From B4-G1 sp964393895 (lineage in GTDB: Bacteria > Chloroflexota > Anaerolineae > B4-G1): a stretch of DNA of 17,942 nt. The stretch spans positions 1 to 17,942 of the forward strand of contig CAYMWP010000100.1 in assembly GCA_964393895.1 (NCBI GenBank). The letters are read 5' to 3'. A program made the position numbers and the translations under genes. Of this stretch, positions 8,044 to 16,340 are shown piece by piece; position 1 is the first letter of the stretch, and each line of letters starts with the position of its first letter. The notes under the pieces were generated by a model that saw only the letters and a list, made by a program, of their open reading frames with translations, ran no database searches and was not told the DNA's origin.

Positions 8044-9909
8044 ATGAGTGTCATTGAACAGGTCAAGGAGCGCCTCGACCTCGTCGAGGTAATCTCATCG
8101 TACATCCCGTTGAAGAAGTCGGGGCGGAACTATAAGGCCCTGTGCCCTTTCCATTCCGAAAAGACCCCCTCCTTCGTCGTATTTCCGGAAAGCCAACACT
8201 GGCACTGTTTTGGAGCCTGTAGCGAGGGAGGCGACATCTTTTCCTTCGTGATGAAGCAGGAAGGCTGGGATTTCCGCACCGCCCTGAAGGAATTGGCGCA
8301 GCGGGCGGGCGTCGAACTGCGCCCCCGTACCCCGGAGCAGGTCGAGGCGGAGGAGAAAGCCGACCGTCTGCGCGCGTTGCTGGCGAAGGCGGCCCAGTAT
8401 TACAATCATCTCCTGCTCCACGCTCCGGAGGCCGAGGCGGCGCGAGCCTACGTCGCCGGGCGCGGACTGGGCGCCGAGACGGTCGAGAGCTTTCTGTTGG
8501 GATACAGCCTGCCGGGCTGGGACCGAACGAGGGATTATCTGACCGAGCAAGAATACACGGTCGAGGAATTGCTCCAGGCCGGACTATTAGTGGAGCGGGA
8601 TAGCGGCGGCACGTACGATCGCTTCCGCGAGCGATTGATGATCCCCATCCGCGACGCGCAAGGGCGCGTGATCGGTTTTGGCGCGCGGACGCTCGATCCG
8701 GAGGGAGTGCCCAAGTACCTCAACTCCCCTCAGACGCCGCTCTTCGACAAGAGCCGCACGCTCTTCGGGCTGGACCTGGCCCGCAAGGCGATCCGGCGCG
8801 AGGATCAGGTCGTCATCGTGGAAGGGTACATGGACGTGATGCAGGCCCAGCAGGCCGGGTTCGCCAACGTGGTGGCCCAGATGGGCACCGCGCTGACAGA
8901 GGCCCAACTACGACAACTCGAACGTTACACCAAGCGGCTTGTGCTGGCGCTCGACCCCGACGCAGCGGGCGTACAGGCGACTTTGCGCGGCGTCCAAGTA
9001 GCCAGGGAAGCGCTGGAACAAGAGTGGGAACCGGTCTTTAACCCTCGGGGGTTGGTGGGGTACGAGGGGCGGCTGGGGGCGGAAATCCGCGTCCTACGCC
9101 TCCCGCGCGGCCAGGACCCGGACGACTTGCTGCGCCAGGACCCACAGCGATGGAGCGTGTTGGTCGCACAAGCGGTCCCCGTGGTTGATTTTTACCTCCA
9201 GATTCTAATGGAGGGGCTCGACCCGGAGGACACCAAGGCCAAGGCCAACATAGTGGATACGTTACTGCCGGTGCTGCGGGCAGTGGCGAACCCGGTCGAG
9301 CGGGAGGATTACGCCCAAAAGATAGCGAGAGCGTTGCGCATAGATGCACGTGCCGTGCTGTCTCGACTGCGAGGCGGCGCGCACCAGCGAGCGCGGCCTC
9401 GACCTGGCATCCCAGACAAGACGCGGGATCAGGCCCCCAAGTCAGACGTGGAAAGCTACTGTCTGTCGGCGCTATTGCAGCGGCCCACCCTACTCTCACA
9501 AATCAGCGCCGAGCTCGCAGAGAACCACCTAGAGCCTCTGCGCAGGCAGGATTTCCAGAACACAGTCAATCGGGCTATATTCGAGACGTGGGCGACACTC
9601 CTGGAAAACGGGCGTCCCAACCCCATCGAGGAACTGCACGCCCAACTACCCGCCGACCTGCACGCGCGCCTGGAGAAACTGCTCACACCGGAACAGAGCG
9701 ACCTCGCCGACGAACAAGTGATACGCCACGTCACGCGGGCGCTATTGCAACTGAGAGAACGCCAACTTAAACAGTTGGTCCAAGAACTGAGATTCCTGAG
9801 GGCCGAATCGCAAGAGATGGGAAATGTGCGGGCCGAGCAATACGACCAGACTCAACTAGCGTACACCAAAAAACTACTGCAGACGCAAAAGATGCTGGCG
9901 CAAAGATAA
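8044..9909 (+). CDS. dnaG: DNA primase DnaG
   Basis: This 621-aa primase makes RNA primers at the replication fork and works with the replicative helicase. The N-terminal CHC2 zinc-binding domain is at about 30-70: CPFHSEKTPSF gives Cys34 and His37, and HWHCFGACSEGGD gives Cys55 and Cys59. The last pair is spaced C-x3-C instead of the C-x2-C of E. coli. The catalytic core has YLNSPQTPLFDKSRTLFGLDLA, the TOPRIM Glu in VVIVEGYMDVM (Glu260) and the acidic pair in LALDPDAAGVQA (Asp304 and Asp306). An enlarged segment (EWEPVFNPRGLVGYEGRLGAEIRV) precedes LPRGQDPDDLLR. The C-terminal helical region (about 480-621) matches the helicase-binding part. ATG 8044 follows the promoter closely. The gene for the primary sigma factor starts about 10 bp after the stop, the classic macromolecular-synthesis arrangement without a visible rpsU. 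Confidence 0.96.
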   Translation: MSVIEQVKERLDLVEVISSYIPLKKSGRNYKALCPFHSEKTPSFVVFPESQHWHCFGACSEGGDIFSFVMKQEGWDFRTALKELAQRAGVELRPRTPEQVEAEEKADRLRALLAKAAQYYNHLLLHAPEAEAARAYVAGRGLGAETVESFLLGYSLPGWDRTRDYLTEQEYTVEELLQAGLLVERDSGGTYDRFRERLMIPIRDAQGRVIGFGARTLDPEGVPKYLNSPQTPLFDKSRTLFGLDLARKAIRREDQVVIVEGYMDVMQAQQAGFANVVAQMGTALTEAQLRQLERYTKRLVLALDPDAAGVQATLRGVQVAREALEQEWEPVFNPRGLVGYEGRLGAEIRVLRLPRGQDPDDLLRQDPQRWSVLVAQAVPVVDFYLQILMEGLDPEDTKAKANIVDTLLPVLRAVANPVEREDYAQKIARALRIDARAVLSRLRGGAHQRARPRPGIPDKTRDQAPKSDVESYCLSALLQRPTLLSQISAELAENHLEPLRRQDFQNTVNRAIFETWATLLENGRPNPIEELHAQLPADLHARLEKLLTPEQSDLADEQVIRHVTRALLQLRERQLKQLVQELRFLRAESQEMGNVRAEQYDQTQLAYTKKLLQTQKMLAQR

Positions 9910-9921
9910 AATCGGCCAGTG

Positions 9922-11565
9922 ATGACACGTGCGGCGCGAAATATGAACCGCAGACACGGAATCCAATCACCCATGAGCGGTAACAAAGAACTCGAACCCA
10001 ATACTGACACAGCACGTGAATCGGAGGAAACTCAAGTAACCTCCGGGGGCGACTTGCCGTACAATTTGAGCGAAAAGCTCCTGGATCAGGGCGAGGATGC
10101 CGCCACGATCTTGGACGATGTAGACGAGCCATCTCTCGATGAGTTGGAAGAAATCAAAGAGAAAAAACTGGCAGACGATACGCAAACCCTGTTAAACGCG
10201 ACGAACGACCCGGTGCGCATGTACTTGCACGAGATCGGACGTGTACCACTCCTGGAGCAACATCAAGAGATCTGGCTCTCCACCCAGCAAGAAGCAGTCG
10301 TTTACCTCCGAAATCTGCAGGCACATCTGGGCGGGCAAGACGGAAAACCGGCGACAGGACAAGATACCCTGAAAGCCCTTTTGAGCTCACTGCGCAAGAA
10401 TTGGTCGGCCGTGCTCAAAAACTGCGACCTCCTGAACCTGCCCTCGCCCGACCTGGCCGCGCTAGCGGAAGAGTCCCGAACAATCCGCCACGCCCTTTTG
10501 CCTCAAATTTCGTCCCACCTCTACAGCTTTTTGGAACAGGTAGATACAGAGTCAACAGACAGCATCTCGACAGTGCTCGCCAGCAACTTGTTCGAGACCC
10601 TGCTCCTGCTCTACCTGATGCCCGATTCTATGCTGGATCTCGTCCGCACAGAATGGAACAACCGACAAAAGTTTCCTTCGTGGTACAAGACCAAGCGCAG
10701 TATGCCGGGAGAAGACGAAATTGTAGCGACCTGGGCGGGTATAGAGGAGCACGCGCAGGACGCCAAGCAACTCCTGACCCAAGCCAACCTGCGTTTGGTA
10801 GTCAACGTCGCCAAGCACTATATAGGCCGTGGCATCTCATTCCTGGATCTGATCCAAGAAGGAAACATCGGGCTACTGCGGGCAACCCAGAAATTCGACC
10901 ACACCAAGGGATTCAAATTCTCGACCTATGCCACCTGGTGGATCAGGCAGGCCATCAGCCGGGCCATCGCGGATCAAGCCCGCACCATTCGCATCCCTGT
11001 CCACATGGTGGATACGATCAACCGGCTGCTGCGCCTCCAGCGCCAGATGGTGCAAGAGTTGGGGCGCAATCCCACGATGGAAGAACTGGCGCTGCAATCA
11101 GACATGATGGACCCGGAAATAAAGAGGGCCATCTTACAGGTACAGAACGCCGGAGAGCCGCTGCCGTCTTCGCTGGAGCATCAACTGCGCCGTACCGCTG
11201 CCAAAACACGGCGCATTATGCGCATTTCACAGGAACCGATGTCGTTGGAGACACCGGTGGGGTCGGAAGACAGCGGTATGTTGAGCGATTTTATCGAGGA
11301 CGACACCGCCCCAGGGCCGGCCGACGCGACCTCCCGCCAGTTGCTCAAGGAACAACTGCACTCTATCCTCGATTCGCTCAACGAGCGGGAGCGCGCAGTG
11401 CTGGAAATGCGCTTTGGGCTGAAGGATGGGGAGAGCCACACGTTAGAAGAAGTGGGGCAAGCCTTTGGCGTGACGCGCGAGCGCGTGCGCCAGATCGAAT
11501 CAAAGGCGCTCCGCAAATTGCGCCACCCCGGTCGCAGCCGCAAGCTGCGCGATTTCCTCGGATAA
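9922..11565 (+). CDS. sigA: Primary sigma factor (RpoD/SigA family)
   Basis: This sigma-70 factor directs RNA polymerase to housekeeping promoters. Residues below are counted from the GTG at 9919. Region 1.2 is DPVRMYLHEIGRVPLLE (97-113). An acidic or helical linker of about 150 aa without conserved motifs follows. Region 2 (283-355) contains LRLVVNVAKHYIGRGISFLD, DLIQEGNIGLLRATQKFD and FSTYATWWIRQAISRAI. Region 3 starts at RTIRIPVHMVDTINRL, and region 4 has ERERAVLEMRFGL and the helix-turn-helix TLEEVGQAFGVTRERVRQIESKAL. Region 3 carries an extra stretch of about 24 residues (about 410-434) before RISQEPMSLETPVG. The start is uncertain: GTG 9919, ATG 9922, ATG 9943 and ATG 9973 are in frame and none has a good ribosome site. 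It is probably co-transcribed with dnaG, 12 bp upstream. Confidence 0.95.
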   Translation: MTRAARNMNRRHGIQSPMSGNKELEPNTDTARESEETQVTSGGDLPYNLSEKLLDQGEDAATILDDVDEPSLDELEEIKEKKLADDTQTLLNATNDPVRMYLHEIGRVPLLEQHQEIWLSTQQEAVVYLRNLQAHLGGQDGKPATGQDTLKALLSSLRKNWSAVLKNCDLLNLPSPDLAALAEESRTIRHALLPQISSHLYSFLEQVDTESTDSISTVLASNLFETLLLLYLMPDSMLDLVRTEWNNRQKFPSWYKTKRSMPGEDEIVATWAGIEEHAQDAKQLLTQANLRLVVNVAKHYIGRGISFLDLIQEGNIGLLRATQKFDHTKGFKFSTYATWWIRQAISRAIADQARTIRIPVHMVDTINRLLRLQRQMVQELGRNPTMEELALQSDMMDPEIKRAILQVQNAGEPLPSSLEHQLRRTAAKTRRIMRISQEPMSLETPVGSEDSGMLSDFIEDDTAPGPADATSRQLLKEQLHSILDSLNERERAVLEMRFGLKDGESHTLEEVGQAFGVTRERVRQIESKALRKLRHPGRSRKLRDFLG

Positions 11566-11658
11566 TCGTAGCCCCTCAGCCGCTCAGCCCGAATCGTCAA
11601 ATCCAGGCCAGGGGCGCTGCAATTTCCAACCAGTAGTCACGGATAATCAACCCCAGGA

Positions 11659-11799
11659 GTAACTACTCAGCCTAACACCAATTCAGACCTCCGAGGTCTT
11701 GATTGAGCTGTTTCAAGTGTGAAACACCAACCATTTTCGGCAGCAACGGTGGGTGAAAGGCTGTCCAAGACCTCGGAGGTCTAGCGCCTGAGTAGTTAC
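11659..11799 (+). mobile_element. MITE-like element, copy 2, with 8-bp target duplication
   Basis: Perfect 12-bp terminal inverted repeats GTAACTACTCAG (11659-11670) and CTGAGTAGTTAC (11788-11799) are flanked directly by perfect 8-bp repeats CCCCAGGA (11651-11658 and 11800-11807). The inverted 15-mers AGACCTCCGAGGTCT (11685-11699) and its complement (11768-11782) enclose a 68-bp core, the same core length as in copy 1. It is non-coding, and GTAA ends plus 8-bp duplications fit IS66-type transposition. It sits between sigA and the 11837 gene and may supply or block transcription signals. Confidence 0.88.
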
Positions 11800-11836
11800 C
11801 CCCAGGACATCATAGTCTCGCTGAGCAGGTTGTACG

Positions 11837-14173
11837 ATGGTCCAGAACATGGAACAAATCCCCAAAGTATTGGAACTTTACTTGCAGATCTCCCAGTACC
11901 CGATCCTGGGCCACCAAATCCGCGAGCGAATGCGCCAGGAGCTCTACGCCCGTGGCGTCATCACTGTGGAGCAATTCGAGCGAGAAGTGAAAGACAAAGC
12001 CGTACTCTCCCAGCAGCGAGAGGGAATTTCCGACCCCTACAGCCAAGAATCGGCGGAGGTGTGGCAGGAGCGATTGACACAGATCCGAGATCACCTGACC
12101 GACTTTTACTTTGCCTACAATCTGCCTTTCGCAGTTTTCGAAGAGATCATGCGAGACATCCTGGCCAGACGCACGCCGGGCCGGGAAAACGCTCTCACCT
12201 TCAACCCGGAACTGGCTCCTCGACCCTTCCTGATCGCTCAGGCAAAGGAATATGCAGCCCTGCCTGACGAGCAGCAGCAGCGGGTCAAACATCACCTGAA
12301 AGAGATCACCGTCGTGCTGATCAAGAGAATGATCAGCGACCAAATGGACTTTGTCAGACTGGCCAAAAAGTTCCTCAAACCCCGCGATTTTGAGTTGATA
12401 TACGAGCGCCGCATCGGCACGGGCAAGATCGGCGGCAAGGCAGCGGGGATGATGCTGGCCAGGGAAATTCTCCATCACAATGACCCGTCCGATGGGATAA
12501 ACCTGCACAAGCGCGTCACAATCCCCGAATCATACTTTATAGGCGCTAACGTTTTCTACGACTTTCACGCCGTCAACGGCCTGGAGGACTTTATCAACCA
12601 AAAATACAAGACCCAGGAAGAGATTGAGGCCGATTACCCCCACATCCAGGAAGTCTACGCCAATGGCCGGTTTCCTCAAGAGATACTGAGCCGGCTGCGG
12701 GCGCTGCTGACCAATGTGGGGAAAAATCCCCTCATCGTGCGCTCCTCCAGTTTGCTGGAGGACAACTTTGGATTCTCTTTCGCCGGCAAATACGATAGCT
12801 TTTTCTGCCCCAATCAGTCCACGCCGGAGGAGAACCTGACGGCGCTGACCAACGCCATCAGTCAAGTGTATGCCAGCGTCCTGAGCCCAGACGCGCTGCT
12901 ATACCGCCAGACAATGGGTCTCGTGGACTATGACGAACGTATGGCGATCCTGATCCAAAAAGTGCAAGGACACCGCTACCACGACTATTTCCTGCCCACA
13001 CTGGCGGGCGTCGGATTCAGCCACAACCCATTCCGCTGGAACCGTAAAATCATCCCGGAGGATGGCCTGCTGCGAATGGTATGGGGATTGGGCACCCGCG
13101 CCGTGGATCGGGTAGGCAACGACTATCCGCGCATGGTGCCGCTCAGCCACCCGCAATTGAGACCAGAAGTAGGGGCGGAGCAAATCCGCAAGTATTCTCA
13201 ACGTTTCGTGGATTTGATAGACCTGCAGACCAACGAGTTCAAAACGTTACCCGTGGCGGACGTCCTACGCCCGGATCACCACAGCATCCGACTGTTGGCC
13301 TCGGTGGATCAAGGAGATTACTTGCAAGCCATATACGCCCCCGGCGCCCTGGGGCAGGAGCGCCTGGTCCTGACCTTTGACGAACTGCTAAAGAACCAAC
13401 GCTTCGTCGAGCTAATGCGAACAGTTTTGCAGAAACTAGAGCGACACTACGATCGCCCGGTAGACGTCGAGTTCACGGTAGAGATCACAAAAGACCGCCC
13501 CCCCGACTTTGTCTTGCACCTGCTCCAATGCCGCCCCCTGAGCAGCCAGGAGTGGGGCGAAAGTATGCGCATCCCCACCGACGTGCCTACCGACGACATT
13601 CTCTTCCTATCACGGCGGCTGACGCCCAGTGGGCGGGTCGAACACATCCGCTACATCGTGTACGTGGATCCAGAGCAATACACCCACGTGCCCGACTATG
13701 AGACCCGCTTCGAGTTGGCGCGGGTGGTCGGCCGGCTCAACAAGCTACTGACAAACGAGCGCTTTATCCTGATGGGCCCGGGGCGTTGGGGCACGTCGAA
13801 CGTCGAGCTGGGTCTAAAAGTCACCTACGCCGACATCTACAACGCTCGCGCCCTGGTCGAGATCGCCTTGTCCCGCGACGACGATACGCTGGAGGTCTCT
13901 TACGGCACTCACTTTTTCCAGGATCTAGTGGAGGCAAATATCTACCCCCTGCCCCTGTACCCAGACGCGCCCGACACGAGCTTTAACCATGCCTTCTTCG
14001 ACGATGCACCCAACATCCTGGCAGAGCTGTCGCCGTCCGACGCACAGTATACACCATTCATCAAGGTGATAGACGTGCCTACCGTGACAGGGGGACGGTA
14101 CCTGGAACTGGTGATGGATGGCGTGCAGGACGAGACGCTGGCCTACTTTTGGCACGAACACTCGATCGAATGA
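11837..14173 (+). CDS. PEP/pyruvate-binding (PPDK N-terminal-like) ATP-grasp protein
   Basis: This 778-aa protein has a helical N-terminal part (1-185). A PPDK/PEP-synthase type nucleotide-binding domain then runs from about 190 to 567: GTGKIGGKAAGMMLARE, PLIVRSSSLLEDNFGFSFAGKYDSF (299-323) and the closing VDVEFTVEI....LHLLQCRPLSSQ. The C-terminal module of about 200 aa contains FILMGPGRWGTSNVELGL (near 646) and NARALVEIA. There is no TSHA phosphohistidine motif and no PEP-binding TIM barrel, so it cannot be a complete dikinase or PEP synthase. It probably binds ATP and phosphorylates or adenylates an unknown acceptor. Similar stand-alone proteins are known in several phyla, without firm function as far as I know. 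ATG 11837 is chosen by length; ATG 11849 is an alternative and neither has a strong ribosome site. It starts 30 bp after the MITE duplication. Confidence 0.85.
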   Translation: MVQNMEQIPKVLELYLQISQYPILGHQIRERMRQELYARGVITVEQFEREVKDKAVLSQQREGISDPYSQESAEVWQERLTQIRDHLTDFYFAYNLPFAVFEEIMRDILARRTPGRENALTFNPELAPRPFLIAQAKEYAALPDEQQQRVKHHLKEITVVLIKRMISDQMDFVRLAKKFLKPRDFELIYERRIGTGKIGGKAAGMMLAREILHHNDPSDGINLHKRVTIPESYFIGANVFYDFHAVNGLEDFINQKYKTQEEIEADYPHIQEVYANGRFPQEILSRLRALLTNVGKNPLIVRSSSLLEDNFGFSFAGKYDSFFCPNQSTPEENLTALTNAISQVYASVLSPDALLYRQTMGLVDYDERMAILIQKVQGHRYHDYFLPTLAGVGFSHNPFRWNRKIIPEDGLLRMVWGLGTRAVDRVGNDYPRMVPLSHPQLRPEVGAEQIRKYSQRFVDLIDLQTNEFKTLPVADVLRPDHHSIRLLASVDQGDYLQAIYAPGALGQERLVLTFDELLKNQRFVELMRTVLQKLERHYDRPVDVEFTVEITKDRPPDFVLHLLQCRPLSSQEWGESMRIPTDVPTDDILFLSRRLTPSGRVEHIRYIVYVDPEQYTHVPDYETRFELARVVGRLNKLLTNERFILMGPGRWGTSNVELGLKVTYADIYNARALVEIALSRDDDTLEVSYGTHFFQDLVEANIYPLPLYPDAPDTSFNHAFFDDAPNILAELSPSDAQYTPFIKVIDVPTVTGGRYLELVMDGVQDETLAYFWHEHSIE

Positions 14174-14207
14174 CAGATGAACAAATGAGAGTGGGACAGG
14201 CGCGAAC

Positions 14208-14236
14208 TTGACGGCAAGTCCCAAATCGGTTAAACT
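14208..14236 (+). promoter_or_regulatory. Possible promoter of the FHA gene
   Basis: TTGACG (14208-14213), a 17-bp spacer and TAAACT (14231-14236, 4 of 6 consensus bases). Starting near 14243, it would give a leader of about 250 nt carrying the two hairpins at 14291-14333 and 14418-14472. Confidence 0.45.
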
Positions 14237-14290
14237 ATGCTGCACGCAAACCGAATCGGTGAATCACACCAGCCTCAAAAGGGGCGGATA

Positions 14291-14340
14291 GAGGTTTTGG
14301 CGGCCAAACTGGGCCAAATCCGGCTAAAACCTCCAATCCA
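14291..14340. repeat. Family C palindromic repeat, copy 1
   Basis: The inverted repeat GAGGTTTT (14291-14298) with AAAACCTC (14326-14333) is extended by GG/CC pairs. The right half, CCAAATCCGGCTAAAACC followed by TCCAATCCA (14314-14340), is repeated almost exactly at 16394-16419. It lies in the leader region of the FHA gene. Confidence 0.6.
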
Positions 14341-14417
14341 AATTCACTCGACTCAATTGCGCTCGGCATTGATATGAACTACCACCAAGCTAAAGCGAGG
14401 AGCCACCTTCCCCCACG

Positions 14418-14472
14418 ATCGCCCTCTTGGCCCATTACCCTGCCGTTTCCCCGGTGGGCCTGCGAGGGCGAT
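14418..14472 (+). promoter_or_regulatory. Strong hairpin upstream of the FHA gene start
   Basis: ATCGCCCTC (14418-14426) pairs with GAGGGCGAT (14464-14472), and just inside GGCCCA (14429-14434) pairs with TGGGCC (14455-14460), giving about 15 GC-rich pairs around a 20-nt loop. No T-tract follows, so it looks like a leader structure rather than a terminator. It lies 23 nt before the likely ATG at 14496. Confidence 0.55.
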
Positions 14473-14495
14473 TACGAGAGTGGCGCGCCAACTAT

Positions 14496-16304
14496 ATGAC
14501 CAAAACTCTACTCAACAAGGGCATTGCCCTGACCAAAGCTGGAAAAAGTAAAGAGGCCAGAAACATCCTGGGACAGGTCGTGAAAGAGGACCCGCAGTCA
14601 GTCCCAGGCTGGCTCTGGTTGGCGGGTGTGGTCGAAACACAAAAGCAGCGCCAGTATTGCCTCGAAAAAGTCCTGCGACTCGATCCGCAGAACAAGGCGG
14701 TCAGGCAGGCCCTGCGGCAGGGAGCCAAGATCACCGGTAAGGAAAATTTCAACGAGACCGTCGCCAGTGTCTTTCGCAAATTCTACTTGGCCGGCCAAAG
14801 CTCCGATAAAGCCTTAGCAGAACAGCCCCTGCTCTTGGGAATATGCCAAGAGATCTTTTCAACTGACCTGTCCGTTTTCGACCTATCGGCAGGAGACGCG
14901 AACGTCTACCTCGAAATGGGAATAGCCCTGGGCCTCAACCGGCCTATCGTCGCCACAGCTAGAGAGAAAACCCTCCTTCCCCCTATGCTGAGAGGACACA
15001 ACGTCATCACCTATGCCGATTGCTCTGACCTGGAAACCCAACTCTTACGGCTTTGCGACCGGGGGTTCCCTCTCGCGACACGCCCCACTCCCGACTATTG
15101 CTACTTTTGTGATCGCTCCTGCGAAAGTATGGCAACCCCACCAGATGAGAACTCTTACTTGGTGCTCAATAGATCCAAGCTGCTGTGGCGAAATCTGATG
15201 CAGTCGCTCACACCCCCTCTCGCCAGCTATCACCTCTACCCAACTTATCTGACGGATAAAGGCTCCGGCCCGATACTATGCGAGGTGCGCAGCAAAGTGC
15301 TGGCGGCCCAGTTCGTGCTCGGCCACCTGGGAGCACTGTCTGACGAGAGCAGTTACCTCGCCCTAGGGATGGCTATCGGAAGCCGCGTTCCCTGGGTATT
15401 GCTGTCCAAAAAGGACGACGACGCCGCGCCTTCGATTTTGCGAGAGATTGATAAAATCGAATACGCGGCCCTAGCCGATATAGAACCCCTTCTGACGGAT
15501 ACCCTGGCGACTTTTCTCGGCCGAGTCAGAGCCAGCTCACCCGCCAAGGAAAGTGGAACTGCCTTGCTGTCCCTGCCCTTCTGGATGCAACTCGACGACT
15601 GGATAGACCACGTCGCGCGTCCAGAAGGGGAGCTCGAACGAGTTCAGGGGACGATTCAAATAGTACACTACAAGGGCCGCAAGCACGTAGCGAAACACGC
15701 CGTTACCGCCACAGGATTGGTATTTGGAAGAAGCGCCGACTGTGACGTGGTCGTCGAGAACCCCAGCGTATCATCCCGCCACTTCCAGATACTTGGAGGA
15801 CGAACCGACAAGTACTTTGTCGAAGACCTGTTCAGCAAGAATGGCACATTTCTCAACGGAGATCGGCTAACTCCCGGCCAGAGGACGGCGATTACGATTG
15901 GCGATGCCATCAGGATACCAGGAGCGCGGTTCCTGGTTTGGGACGACCGCCCCTTACCCGACGATAAAGCTGCTCTCGAAATCGGCACCACCGGCATATT
16001 GCCGCCCATCCTACAGATCGAAATTCCAGATATACCACCGCCCACGTATCTGAACACCTGGAATCACCCGCTAGTCCTGACGGTGCTTTTGCCTGACGGT
16101 CGTAATCGCTCCCTGTTCGAGGTCCAAGCTTACTATCCACTGGGGAGAATCCTCTCAGAACTGATAAAGCTGCTCGACCTTCCCGATCAGGCATACTGCC
16201 TCAAGATCAAAGACGAGCCGTTGGACGAGGATGAAACCCCTCTGAGCATGGGAATCGAGAGAGGGGATGTCCTGATGATAACGCCTGATAACGCCAAAAA
16301 GTGA
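14496..16304 (+). CDS. Multidomain protein: helical repeat, twin TIR/NDT-like domains, FHA, ubiquitin-like tail
   Basis: From ATG 14496 the protein has 602 aa; an upstream in-frame TTG at 14427 falls inside a hairpin. Residues 1-78 form TPR-like helices (GKSKEARNILGQVVKEDPQS, CLEKVLRLDPQNKAVRQAL). Residues 105-190 look like a Rossmann-type TIR or nucleoside 2-deoxyribosyltransferase-like domain: DLSVFDLSAGDANVYLEMGIALGLNRPIV, with the expected acidic residue Glu140. A Cys cluster CYFCDRSC lies at 202-209. Residues 220-345 resemble a second such domain in which SYLALGMAIG lacks the Glu, so it is probably inactive. Residues 400-483 are an FHA phosphothreonine-binding domain (FGRSADCDV, NPSVSSRHF, DLFSKNGTFLNG). 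Residues 524-597 form a beta-grasp, ubiquitin/YukD-like tail (LVLTVLLPDG, SMGIERGDVLMITP). No membrane segment is seen. A signalling or defence-type role is conceivable but unproven. Confidence 0.85.
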   Translation: MTKTLLNKGIALTKAGKSKEARNILGQVVKEDPQSVPGWLWLAGVVETQKQRQYCLEKVLRLDPQNKAVRQALRQGAKITGKENFNETVASVFRKFYLAGQSSDKALAEQPLLLGICQEIFSTDLSVFDLSAGDANVYLEMGIALGLNRPIVATAREKTLLPPMLRGHNVITYADCSDLETQLLRLCDRGFPLATRPTPDYCYFCDRSCESMATPPDENSYLVLNRSKLLWRNLMQSLTPPLASYHLYPTYLTDKGSGPILCEVRSKVLAAQFVLGHLGALSDESSYLALGMAIGSRVPWVLLSKKDDDAAPSILREIDKIEYAALADIEPLLTDTLATFLGRVRASSPAKESGTALLSLPFWMQLDDWIDHVARPEGELERVQGTIQIVHYKGRKHVAKHAVTATGLVFGRSADCDVVVENPSVSSRHFQILGGRTDKYFVEDLFSKNGTFLNGDRLTPGQRTAITIGDAIRIPGARFLVWDDRPLPDDKAALEIGTTGILPPILQIEIPDIPPPTYLNTWNHPLVLTVLLPDGRNRSLFEVQAYYPLGRILSELIKLLDLPDQAYCLKIKDEPLDEDETPLSMGIERGDVLMITPDNAKK

Positions 16305-16340
16305 AATAAACACCCTCTTGCTCAACATTACCTCTGCTCC

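Noticed and set aside
11571..11615. Possible terminator after sigA (GCCCCT with AGGGGC)
   Set aside because: Only 6 bp of stem with a 33-nt loop and no T-tract.
10401..11636. 411-aa open frame on the + strand overlapping sigA
   Set aside because: It is an out-of-frame shadow of a gene with unmistakable sigma regions.
14427..14495. Upstream TTG extending the FHA protein by 23 residues
   Set aside because: The stretch lies mostly inside a strong hairpin and has no ribosome site; the helical domain begins at the ATG 14496.
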